38,932 bases of DNA, taken from Syntrophaceae bacterium UBA5744 (GTDB lineage: Bacteria; Desulfobacterota; Syntrophia; Syntrophales; UBA2192). Location of the stretch: NCBI GenBank assembly GCA_002419215.1, contig DIFQ01000113.1, forward strand, positions 746-39,677, given 5' to 3'. Shown here one piece after another: positions 6,874-14,101 of this stretch. A program made the translations under genes and the position numbers. The first letter of the stretch is position 1, and each line of letters starts with the position of its first letter. The notes beneath the pieces are model-generated. The model ran no database searches. It had not been told where the DNA came from and was given only the letters and a program-made list of their open reading frames with translations.

Positions 6874-7746
6874 GTGATCGCAAAAAACAACGGTAGCGGG
6901 CGATCGCTTCACGACGGGACGTTGAAAGACCGGGTGATCCGGTATGTGATGGATCGCAAGTGCGTGTCCGGCGGGTTCTGTTTCTACAAGCTGGAAGAAC
7001 CCAACGGGTCGGATACCTGGCATGCCCTCTCCATCCTCGATCTCTTGAAGGTGACCTTCGAAGACGCGGCAACGGTCGCATACCTGAAAGGGATGCAGCG
7101 GTCCGACGGGTCCTTCGACAGCATCTACGCCGCCTACTTCGCGATCAAAAGCCTTGCCCTCCTGGGCGAAACACCGTCTCTGGATCCGCGGCCCTATGCC
7201 ATGGGCAACCTCGATCATTACCGGTTCGATGTGGAAAGGCTCCCAGCGGAAGTCATCTCGATGTTCAGGAGGACCTCTTACCTCGTCGAGCTATACGGTG
7301 TGCTGGGCATGGATACCGATGGGCCGCTGCGGGACAACATGGTCGATTTCATCCTGGGCTTTCAGAACGAAGACGGCGGTTTCGGGCATCTCTTCTCGAC
7401 GCTTCTCGACACGGCGCGCGCGCTGGCCATGCTGAAGAGCCTGGGCCGGCCCATCGGGGAGCTTGGGACGGAGCGGTTCATCCGGCTGTGCGAAGTCCCC
7501 TTCTACGGCTTCACCGACATCCCCCGCACGACCCTGTCGTTTCTGGAGTACGTCCATGCCGGTGTCCTGGCATCGTATCTGGTCGCGCGACGGCCGACAT
7601 ACCGGGACCCCTGCGAGGCCTATATCCTGAACTGCCGGACGCGAAACGGCGGATTCTCGCGGACCATGCAGGGCGGAATCGCCACTCTGGAGAACACCTG
7701 GCATGCCGTCCACGCGCTGACGATGCTTTCGTCCTGGATGGAGTGA
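6874..7746 (+). CDS. Prenyltransferase/terpene-cyclase-like alpha-alpha toroid protein
   Basis: The frame opens with GTG at 6874, preceded by GGGAGGAAA at 6861-6869, and encodes 290 residues. It carries repeated 'Q..DG.F' motifs of alpha6-alpha6 toroid proteins: QRSDGSF, QNEDGGFG and RTRNGGF, each followed by a helix pair such as YAAYFAIKSLALLG, LLDTARALAMLKSLG and TWHAVHALTML. These repeats are typical of protein prenyltransferase beta subunits and squalene-hopene cyclase-like proteins. The squalene-cyclase acid motif DxDD is not visible, and zinc ligands of protein prenyltransferases cannot be assigned with confidence. No signal peptide or membrane helix is seen. It is the third gene of the set behind the tandem fluoride riboswitches. 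The substrate is unknown; a non-catalytic binding role is possible. Confidence 0.7.
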   Translation: MIAKNNGSGRSLHDGTLKDRVIRYVMDRKCVSGGFCFYKLEEPNGSDTWHALSILDLLKVTFEDAATVAYLKGMQRSDGSFDSIYAAYFAIKSLALLGETPSLDPRPYAMGNLDHYRFDVERLPAEVISMFRRTSYLVELYGVLGMDTDGPLRDNMVDFILGFQNEDGGFGHLFSTLLDTARALAMLKSLGRPIGELGTERFIRLCEVPFYGFTDIPRTTLSFLEYVHAGVLASYLVARRPTYRDPCEAYILNCRTRNGGFSRTMQGGIATLENTWHAVHALTMLSSWME

Positions 7747-7911
7747 CGGACATCGCCCGCTTCCATCCCCGCGGGAATCCGGGGATCGCGGCGCGGGGCC
7801 GGAGGATGCAAATCGCTTTACAAAGGCCGACCTGCGCGTTAATGCTGTATAGACATCCGGTCCTGACGCCAGGTCAAGACGCCGACCCCATCTCCGTGAA
7901 AAGGCACAGCG

Positions 7912-8382
7912 ATGATCGACATTCGAATCCCGGGTTTCAAACACATGCAGTTGGAGAACCTGGTTCTCGATTTCAACGGAACGCTGGCCTGCGACGGGAT
8001 CCTCGCCGAGGGGGTCCGGGACCTGCTCGCGCAGCTCTCCCGGGACCTCGAGATCCACGTCGTCACGGCGGACACCCACGGCAACGCGGCTGACACGTGC
8101 AATGGCCTGCCCTGCCGGCTGGTCGTTCTGCCCGAAGGGGACCAGGACGTTTCGAAGCGGGACTATGTGCGGAAGCTGGGTGCGGGACGGACGGTATGCA
8201 TCGGCAACGGCCGAAACGACCGGCTCATGGTCCGGGAGGCGGCGATCGGCATCTGTGTGATCGGGGAAGAGGGGGCTTCGACGGAAACGGCGGCGGCCGC
8301 CCACATCGTCTGCCGGAGCGCAGGCGAAGCGCTGTCCCTGCTGGTTCACACCAAAAGGCTTGTGGCGACGCTGCGTTCTTGA
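7912..8382 (+). CDS. HAD-superfamily phosphatase, soluble P-type-ATPase-like
   Basis: The 156-residue protein has all HAD motifs: D20FNGT (motif I), T52 in VVTADT (motif II), K82 in VSKRD (motif III) and IGNGRND (motif IV, D103). The absence of a cap domain and Asn at the second motif I position (DxNGT rather than DxDGT) match the small 'soluble P-type ATPase' HAD group. Asn in place of the general acid often slows phosphoenzyme breakdown. The substrate is unknown. A weak AAGG box precedes the ATG; an alternative start is ATG at 7945. It lies 165 nt after the toroid gene on the same strand and may be the fourth gene of the fluoride-linked set, but the gap leaves room for its own promoter. Confidence 0.8.
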   Translation: MIDIRIPGFKHMQLENLVLDFNGTLACDGILAEGVRDLLAQLSRDLEIHVVTADTHGNAADTCNGLPCRLVVLPEGDQDVSKRDYVRKLGAGRTVCIGNGRNDRLMVREAAIGICVIGEEGASTETAAAAHIVCRSAGEALSLLVHTKRLVATLRS

Positions 8383-8455
8383 GTGGTCGCAGGACGGGAG
8401 ACCGGATTTCGAACGGCCCGGGGAAAGAAAAAAGGAAAGAAGACCGATATCCGCA

Positions 8456-8489
8456 GGGAATGCCCGGCCTCGAAAGACCGGGCATTCCC
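8456..8489. terminator. Strong hairpin between convergent genes
   Basis: GGGAATGCCCGG (8456-8467) and CCGGGCATTCCC (8478-8489) form a perfect 12-bp stem with a 10-nt loop. It lies between the HAD gene (+) and glnN (-) and probably terminates both; no long T-run follows on either side, although the sequence to the left is A-rich and gives U-rich RNA for the minus strand. Confidence 0.7.
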
Positions 8490-8503
8490 GCATTTGCCGG
8501 ATG

Positions 8504-10600
8504 TTACAGTTTGAAGAGAAGTTCGGCATACGGGGGCACGGGCCACACGTCCGTGGGAACCAGCCCCTCCATCTGATCAATATCCGAACGCAGGGCCTGC
8601 ATGGCCGTGACGACCTGGTCGCGGTAGATTTCGGCCTTCTTGACACAATCGGCGGCCCCCTTCGCCTTCGTGACTGCAGCCTCGAGCCGGGTCAGGGTCT
8701 TGTAGGACGATGCGATCAAGGCCCCGAGTTCCTTCAGGAGGTCTTCCTGGACGGAGGCCTTGACCGACACGGCCTTGAAACTGGAAATCGAGCCGGCCAG
8801 GAACGTCGCATACTCCACGGCTGCGGGGATGAGCTGCTTCTTGGCCATGTCGATTGCCGTCAGGGCCTCGATGTTGATCTGCTTTGCATAGGTCTCGATG
8901 TAAATCTCGTAACGGGAATGCAGCTCCTTGTGGGACAGGACCCCGTATTTTTCGAAGAGGGTGAACGCCTTGTCCGTGACCAGCGACTTCAACGCGTCCA
9001 CGGAGTTTCTCACGTTTGCCAGGCCCCGTTTCTCCGCCTCTTTCTCCCATTCTTTGCTGTAATTGTTGCCGTTGAAGAGGATCCGGCCGTGCTTCTTGTA
9101 TGTTTCCTTGATGATCGCCGCGGCCTCGGCATTTTTGTCCTTGGCTTTTTCCAGGCGGGTGGCGATCTCGTCGAGGGCTTCGGCGGCGATGGTGTTCAAG
9201 GCCACGTTGGCGCCGGCGATGGACTGGGACGAGCCGACCATCCTGAATTCGAACTTGTTTCCCGTAAAGGCGAACGGAGAGGTCCGGTTGCGGTCCGTGT
9301 TGTCCTTGGGAAATGCGGGCAGCGTGTCCACGCCGACATTCATGTACTGCGCGCCTTTCGAGGCGACCTTCTGGCCCTTGGAAAGCTTCTCCAGGACCGC
9401 CGTCAATTCCTCGCCCAGAAAGATCGAGATGACGGCCGGCGGGGCTTCATTGGCGCCGAGGCGATGATCGTTCCCGGCACAGGCGCATGTGGCCCGCAGG
9501 ATGTCGGCATGGGTGTCGACGGCCTTGATCAGGGCGCTCAGGAACAGCAGGAACTGGACATTTTCACCGGGCGTGTGGCCGGGCTCGAGCAGGTTGTGCC
9601 CGTCATCGGTCGAGAGTGACCAGTTGTTGTGCTTGCCGGACCCGTTGATGCCTGCATAGGGCTTTTCGTGGAGCAGGCAGACCAGGTCGTGGCGCAGGGC
9701 GACCTTCTGCATGGTCTCCATGACGAGCTGGTTGTGGTCGGTTGCGATGTTCGTGGTCGTGAAGAGGGGGGCCATTTCGTACTGGGCAGGCGCCACCTCG
9801 TTGTGCTGTGTCTTGGAGGTAATGCCCATTTTCCACAGCTCCGTGTTGAGGTCCTGCATGTACGCGGAAACCCGGTCCTTGATGAAGCCGAAGTACTGAT
9901 CCTCCAGTTCCTGGCCCTTGGGCGCGGGCGCACCGAAGAGCGTCCGCCCCGTCAGCATGAGGTCGATCCGCTCTGCGTAGAATTCCTTGTCCACGAGGAA
10001 GTATTCCTGCTCCGGGCCTACGGTGGAAGCAACCCGGGACGATGTGACATTGCCCAGGGCCTTCAAGACGCGCATGGCCTGCTTTGACACGGCTTTCATG
10101 GACCGCAGCAGGGGCGTCTTCTTGTCGAGGGCCTCGCCATAATAAGAGTAGAAGGCCGTCGGAATGGTCAGGGTGACGTTGCCGCTTGCATCTTCTTTCA
10201 GGAAGGCGGGAGAGGTGCAATCCCAGGCGGTGTACCCTCTGGCCTCGAAGGTGCTGCGCAGGCCGCCGCTCGGGAACGACGAGGCGTCGGGCTCGCCCTG
10301 GATCAGCTGCTTGCCGGAAAATTCCAGGTAACCGCTGCCGTTAGAGGTCGGGGAGATGAACGAGTCGTGTTTTTCCGCGGTGATCCCGGTCAGCGGCTGA
10401 AACCAATGGGTATAGTGGGTCGCCCCTTTTTCCACAGCCCAATCTTTCATGGCATTGGCAACGACTTCGGCAATTTCGGGCCGAAGCGGCACATCCTTTT
10501 CGATGGACTCCTTCAGCGCCTTGTACGCATCCTTGGGCAGCCGCTCTTTCATGACCTTGTCGCTGAATACGTTGGAACCAAACACTGCCGTGATCTCCAT
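8504..10600 (-). CDS. glnN: Glutamine synthetase type III (GSIII)
   Basis: The 698-residue product is in the size range of GSIII dodecamers (about 700-730), well above GSI/II. It makes glutamine from glutamate, ammonia and ATP. Visible motifs include KGATHYTHWFQPLTG and EKHDSF in the N-terminal region, GPEQEYFLVD, NGSGKHNNWS (GS glutamate/ATP-site signature) and RTSPFAFTGNKFEFR. The start at 10600 is chosen because MEITAVFGSNVFSD is a typical GSIII N-terminus and GAGAG lies just upstream; the longer open frame back to 10744 would cross the promoter. A sigma-54-type promoter at 10718-10733 indicates nitrogen-limited expression. It is monocistronic, with a terminator hairpin at 8456-8489. Confidence 0.93.
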   Translation of the reverse strand: MEITAVFGSNVFSDKVMKERLPKDAYKALKESIEKDVPLRPEIAEVVANAMKDWAVEKGATHYTHWFQPLTGITAEKHDSFISPTSNGSGYLEFSGKQLIQGEPDASSFPSGGLRSTFEARGYTAWDCTSPAFLKEDASGNVTLTIPTAFYSYYGEALDKKTPLLRSMKAVSKQAMRVLKALGNVTSSRVASTVGPEQEYFLVDKEFYAERIDLMLTGRTLFGAPAPKGQELEDQYFGFIKDRVSAYMQDLNTELWKMGITSKTQHNEVAPAQYEMAPLFTTTNIATDHNQLVMETMQKVALRHDLVCLLHEKPYAGINGSGKHNNWSLSTDDGHNLLEPGHTPGENVQFLLFLSALIKAVDTHADILRATCACAGNDHRLGANEAPPAVISIFLGEELTAVLEKLSKGQKVASKGAQYMNVGVDTLPAFPKDNTDRNRTSPFAFTGNKFEFRMVGSSQSIAGANVALNTIAAEALDEIATRLEKAKDKNAEAAAIIKETYKKHGRILFNGNNYSKEWEKEAEKRGLANVRNSVDALKSLVTDKAFTLFEKYGVLSHKELHSRYEIYIETYAKQINIEALTAIDMAKKQLIPAAVEYATFLAGSISSFKAVSVKASVQEDLLKELGALIASSYKTLTRLEAAVTKAKGAADCVKKAEIYRDQVVTAMQALRSDIDQMEGLVPTDVWPVPPYAELLFKL

Positions 10601-10717
10601 GATTCTCTCCTTATCGCTATTGATATTGTTTCTTGCGGCTTTAGGGTTTTTCGCTTGGCATCCATGCCATCGTGTCGCCGGGAAGGGCCCTTGCGAGCCT
10701 GCCGTGCTATACGGTTG

Positions 10718-10733
10718 AGCAATAAGGGTGCCA
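10718..10733 (-). promoter_or_regulatory. Sigma-54 (RpoN) promoter of glnN
   Basis: On the minus strand TGGCAC (complement of 10728-10733) and TTGCT (complement of 10718-10722) have the canonical GG-N10-GC spacing of -24/-12 promoters. Predicted transcription starts near 10707, leaving a leader of roughly 105 nt. Control of glutamine synthetase by RpoN with an NtrC-type activator is well known in other bacteria; the activator site is not resolved here. Confidence 0.82.
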
Positions 10734-11173
10734 CGGGATGACATAAATGTAATAGTTCAAAATCATTGAATTTAATGATTCTTTTCCCGAAAGGGCGTCG
10801 GAAATATGAGTACAATTATGTACAGATATTCACATGTATAACAAAATTGATACATGAAGAGTTCCTGGCCCCCTGATATCTCAAGGCCGCTCGCTGGCGA
10901 GGGCTCTCATCCCTGGACGATGCTGGTCGTGTCGATTTCCCTTTTCTCTCCACGCCTGAAGCGGGCATCCTCCAGAATGATCTTGCCGAACCGGACCGTT
11001 ACGTGTAAAGAAGCGTCGATCCCCCGTGTCGTTTGACAGGGGAAGTGTGGATCCGGAGATCTCTGCGCGCGGGACCGGATGCGCGGGGTGTTCCGCCCCG
11101 GGAACATCGCGGCACCGGGACCGCCGCCGAAATGCCCGGAAAATGTTTAACGAAACGAACGGAGGCGCACTGC
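10734..11173. other. Intergenic region between glnN and the HIT gene; no gene seen
   Basis: About 440 nt without a convincing coding frame. The part at 10740-10860 is markedly AT-rich and lies upstream of the sigma-54 promoter, so it is a reasonable place for activator binding and DNA bending. The remainder is the leader side of the HIT gene; no clear -35/-10 pair was found. Confidence 0.5.
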
Positions 11174-11620
11174 ATGTCGGGAGAGAAGGAAGAGAAGTGT
11201 ATTTTCTGCGACATCGTGAGCGGCAAGGCCCCGGCGCACCGGGTCTACGAGAGCGAGCACGCTCTTGTCATCCTCGACATCCATCCCTACACGAAGGGCC
11301 ACTGCCTGGTCCTCTCGAAGAAGCATGTCCCCTGGTGGCACCAGCTGACCGGGGAGGAGACGGCCGATCTCTTCCAGGCGGCCAACACCGTCGCCAACCG
11401 GATGATGAAGACCTACAAGCCCGACTTCGTCTTCCTCTACGCCCGGGGCAGGCGGATCCCCCACACGCACCTCTTCCTCATCCCCACCTACGGCGGGGAT
11501 GTGCTCGACCGGTTCTTCAACGCCCTGGAGAATTTCCAGGAATCGCCGGCACAGCTGGCTGCGCTGAAAGATCCGGCGCTGATGGCGCAGGCGGCCAGGG
11601 AGTTGAGCGAAGCGGAGTAG
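11174..11620 (+). CDS. HIT-family protein with an altered HIT motif
   Basis: The start at 11174 is supported by GGAGGC 7 nt upstream; the open frame extends further back but has no RBS there. The 148-residue product begins CIFCDIVSGK (CxxC, as in zinc-binding HIT hydrolases), then ALVILDIHPYTKGHCLVLSKKHV, the standard HIT core. The HIT motif reads PHTHLFLIP, so H-x-H-x-H is H-T-H-L-F: the central nucleophile His is kept while the third His is Phe. HIT proteins usually hydrolyse nucleotide phosphoramidates or dinucleotides such as Ap4A. The change may alter substrate or lower activity. The MFS gene follows after 88 nt. Confidence 0.85.
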   Translation: MSGEKEEKCIFCDIVSGKAPAHRVYESEHALVILDIHPYTKGHCLVLSKKHVPWWHQLTGEETADLFQAANTVANRMMKTYKPDFVFLYARGRRIPHTHLFLIPTYGGDVLDRFFNALENFQESPAQLAALKDPALMAQAARELSEAE

Positions 11621-11708
11621 CCCCGAGGGCTCGATTGAACGCCATTTCTTGACAGGTCCCGCACGATTTCTTAAGATCATCGGACCGCTTTTCGCGAAAG
11701 CTGCGTTC

Positions 11709-12875
11709 ATGACCGAGCCGTCGAAAAAAACCAACATCCGGGTTCTCTTCGCGCTCACGCTCATCCACTTTACCGGTGACTTCTATAATTCCTTTGTGAC
11801 GCCGCTGCTGCCCGCCTTTGCGGATCGGTTCGCCCTCACCCTGACCGAGATCGGCCTCATCGGCGGCCTGAGCCGCTTTCTCTCCTTTGTCGTCCAGCCC
11901 AACGTGGGCTTTTTCGCCGACCGCTATCAGACCCGCTTTTTCATCCTCGGCGGCATCTTCCTGTCCGTGGCCTTTGTGCCCTTCACGGGGATTGCGCCGT
12001 CCTACCTGCTGCTGCTGCTCTGCGTTGCCCTCGGTTCCATCGGATCGTCCATGTTCCACCCCTCCGTGGCGGGCATGGTGTTCACCTGCGCAGGCTCGAG
12101 GCCGGGATTTGCCTATTCCGTTTTCAACATGGGCGGGACCCTTGCCTTCGCCGTCGGGCCGCTGTTCATCACCTGGTATGTCACCCTCCAGGGACTTGAA
12201 AAGATGCCCTGGCTCATGATCCCGGGGCTCTTGATCTTGATCTACCTGTTCCTGGTCGTGCCCGTGCCGGATCGTGAAAAGATCGAGAGCCGCACCTTCC
12301 TGGGGACGCTCCGGGAAATGTTCGGGTCGATCTGGAAATGGATGGTTCTGATCTGGCTCATCATGGTCTTTCGTGCCTTTGTGGCCCATGTCTTCCGGAC
12401 CTTTCTGCCCGTCCTGCTCGTCAAGGAAGGCTACTCGCTCATCGCCGTGGGAGCCGTTGTGACCCTTTTTACCCTTGCGGGGACTGCAAGCGGGATGATT
12501 GCAGGACATCTCTCGGACCGGATCGGTTTCCGGAAAATATTTTTTACGAGCTTCCTGATGACCACGCCGTTTCTGCTGCTGCTCGTGGTGGCCCGCGGCC
12601 CATGGGTCTATCTGCTGACCTTCCTGTCCGGATTTTTCGTCATGGCCACCTTGCCGCTGGGAGTTACCCTCGCGCAGACGCTCGCCCCGAAGGGCCGTTC
12701 CATGGTGTCGAGCCTCATGATGGGATTCGCCTTCGGCCTCGGGGGCACCATGACGCCCATCGCGGGGGCCTTTGCCGATGCCTTCTCCATCCGCCCGGTG
12801 CTCGCCGCCGTGGCCCTCATCCCGCTTCTGCTCGTGGGCCTGGTCTGGTTCCTTCCCGAACCGCGGGAAACGTGA
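11709..12875 (+). CDS. MFS transporter, fosmidomycin-resistance (Fsr)-like
   Basis: The 388-residue protein has about 12 hydrophobic segments and the MFS layout. Features close to the Fsr group are HFTGDFYNSFVTPLLPAF in helix 1, LGSIGSSMFHPSVAGMV in the fourth helix region and YSVFNMGGTLAFAVGPL. Loop motifs GFFADRYQTRFF and GHLSDRIGFRKIF are the repeated MFS 'DRxGRR'-like signatures of the two halves. Members export drugs or small metabolites by proton antiport; the substrate here is not known. The ATG at 11709 (MTEPSKKTNIRVLF) is preferred over the upstream 11649 start because the protein then begins just ahead of helix 1. It is followed by the repeat region at 12884. Confidence 0.85.
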   Translation: MTEPSKKTNIRVLFALTLIHFTGDFYNSFVTPLLPAFADRFALTLTEIGLIGGLSRFLSFVVQPNVGFFADRYQTRFFILGGIFLSVAFVPFTGIAPSYLLLLLCVALGSIGSSMFHPSVAGMVFTCAGSRPGFAYSVFNMGGTLAFAVGPLFITWYVTLQGLEKMPWLMIPGLLILIYLFLVVPVPDREKIESRTFLGTLREMFGSIWKWMVLIWLIMVFRAFVAHVFRTFLPVLLVKEGYSLIAVGAVVTLFTLAGTASGMIAGHLSDRIGFRKIFFTSFLMTTPFLLLLVVARGPWVYLLTFLSGFFVMATLPLGVTLAQTLAPKGRSMVSSLMMGFAFGLGGTMTPIAGAFADAFSIRPVLAAVALIPLLLVGLVWFLPEPRET

Positions 12876-12883
12876 TAGAAGCA

Positions 12884-13013
12884 CGGGTATAGGGTCCGGG
12901 GTATAGGGTATCGGGTATCGGGTCTAGGGTTTAGGGGCTGAAGGTGCTGGAGATTGTTTTACAAATGAAATCTTCTTCCTTCCCTATACCCGAGCCCCTA
13001 TACCCGATACCCT
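12884..13013. repeat. GGGTATCGGG-type repeats in inverted orientation, forming a large hairpin
   Basis: The plus-strand array at 12884-12936 (GGGTATAGGG, GGGTATCGGG and variants) faces its reverse complement at 12981-13013 (CCCTATACCCGAGCCCC and on). The two arms could fold into a long imperfect hairpin behind the MFS gene. The same units occur singly at 1170-1200 and 15644-15677. Confidence 0.8.
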
Positions 13014-13079
13014 TCACTCGATGCAGTCGATAAGCGAATGAAAGAACAAGTGCGATAGATCCTATTGACGGAGCTGCCC

Positions 13080-14048
13080 ATGAACTACTCCCTGGTTGTG
13101 AACGGATTCGGCAATGCCTTCCTGCAGGAGTTCGGTTGTCCCTGTCCGCGCTGTGCACGGAAAGAGCCTGTAGCCAACGTCTCTGTTTCGATCATCGGGC
13201 GGGACGGCGAAAGCGGCCCCGTCCGGTGGCACGCCCTCGTCGACGTGGGCCTCGGTGTCGTGAATAGTCTCCTCAATACCTTCAGCCCCGACGAGGCCCG
13301 CGTGGACTGGCTGCTCTTCACGCACTGGCACCCGGATCACAGCCTGGAGCTCAACCGCCTGGGCGAGACGATGCGGCGCACTGCCCGGCGCCGGGGCGAA
13401 AAATTTTCGAGGATACCCACCTGGTGCCGGGAGGGCACCGGCCAGTGGCTCGCCAGGAATTACTCCTACGAGTGGTACCGCTGCCTCGACGGCCGGCCCT
13501 CGAAGGAATCGGAGCCCCCGGGGACCCTGCTCGCCCCGATTGCTCTCGGGGCCGAAGGGATCAAGATCACGCCCTTATCGGTGTCTCACTCCGGTGCCGA
13601 CTTCAACCCCGAAAATTTCAAGGAAACCCGGTACAACTGCGCCTGCTTCGTCATCCAGACCGAAAGCAGGAAAACGGTGCTTCTCTGGGACCTGGACAAT
13701 AAAAATGACTGGATCCTGAACCCCGGGACGGACGAGCAGAAAAGGGCTGTGGAACTTCTCTCCGGGGTCGACACGCTTTTCCTGGATTGCTTTTCCTGGA
13801 CGGTCGAGGAGGTGGTCGGGTTCAGCACGGGGCATCTTTCCTACGCAACCGCCCGGGAGTACGCCCGCGTCATACGACCCGCCGAGACGCTTCTTGTCCA
13901 CATGGGCGGCCACGAGGAGGGCGAGGGCAACCCCGGATGGGGCTGGACGGATGAAATGTGGGGGACAGAGGCTCAAAAGCTCTGGACCGCCGATGGACTT
14001 CCCGGTACGGTCCGAATTCCTCTCATGGGCGAGGAATTCGGCATCTAG
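13080..14048 (+). CDS. MBL-fold metallo-hydrolase, PhnP-like
   Basis: The ATG at 13080 has ACGGAG 6 nt upstream (an earlier TTG at 13065 is less likely) and gives 322 residues. The metallo-beta-lactamase signature HWHPDH is at residues about 83-88; further metal ligands fit SVSHSG, LLWDLDNKND and the C-terminal LLVHMGGHEEG. The N-terminus NGFGNAFLQEFGCPCPRCAR, with clustered Cys, resembles PhnP/RNase Z-like members. Such enzymes are zinc phosphodiesterases or related hydrolases; the substrate is unknown. The next gene, the M6-like protease, starts 53 nt downstream on the same strand, so the two may be co-transcribed. Confidence 0.8.
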   Translation: MNYSLVVNGFGNAFLQEFGCPCPRCARKEPVANVSVSIIGRDGESGPVRWHALVDVGLGVVNSLLNTFSPDEARVDWLLFTHWHPDHSLELNRLGETMRRTARRRGEKFSRIPTWCREGTGQWLARNYSYEWYRCLDGRPSKESEPPGTLLAPIALGAEGIKITPLSVSHSGADFNPENFKETRYNCACFVIQTESRKTVLLWDLDNKNDWILNPGTDEQKRAVELLSGVDTLFLDCFSWTVEEVVGFSTGHLSYATAREYARVIRPAETLLVHMGGHEEGEGNPGWGWTDEMWGTEAQKLWTADGLPGTVRIPLMGEEFGI

Positions 14049-14101
14049 ACGTTCCGCGTTCCGAACACGATGGGACCGAAATCCCTGGAAAGGAGGGGGC
14101 C

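Noticed and set aside
11517..12884. A 455-codon open frame opposite the MFS transporter
   Set aside because: Its product is a low-complexity mix of H, E, D, G, R and Q, the usual mirror of a hydrophobic transporter gene.
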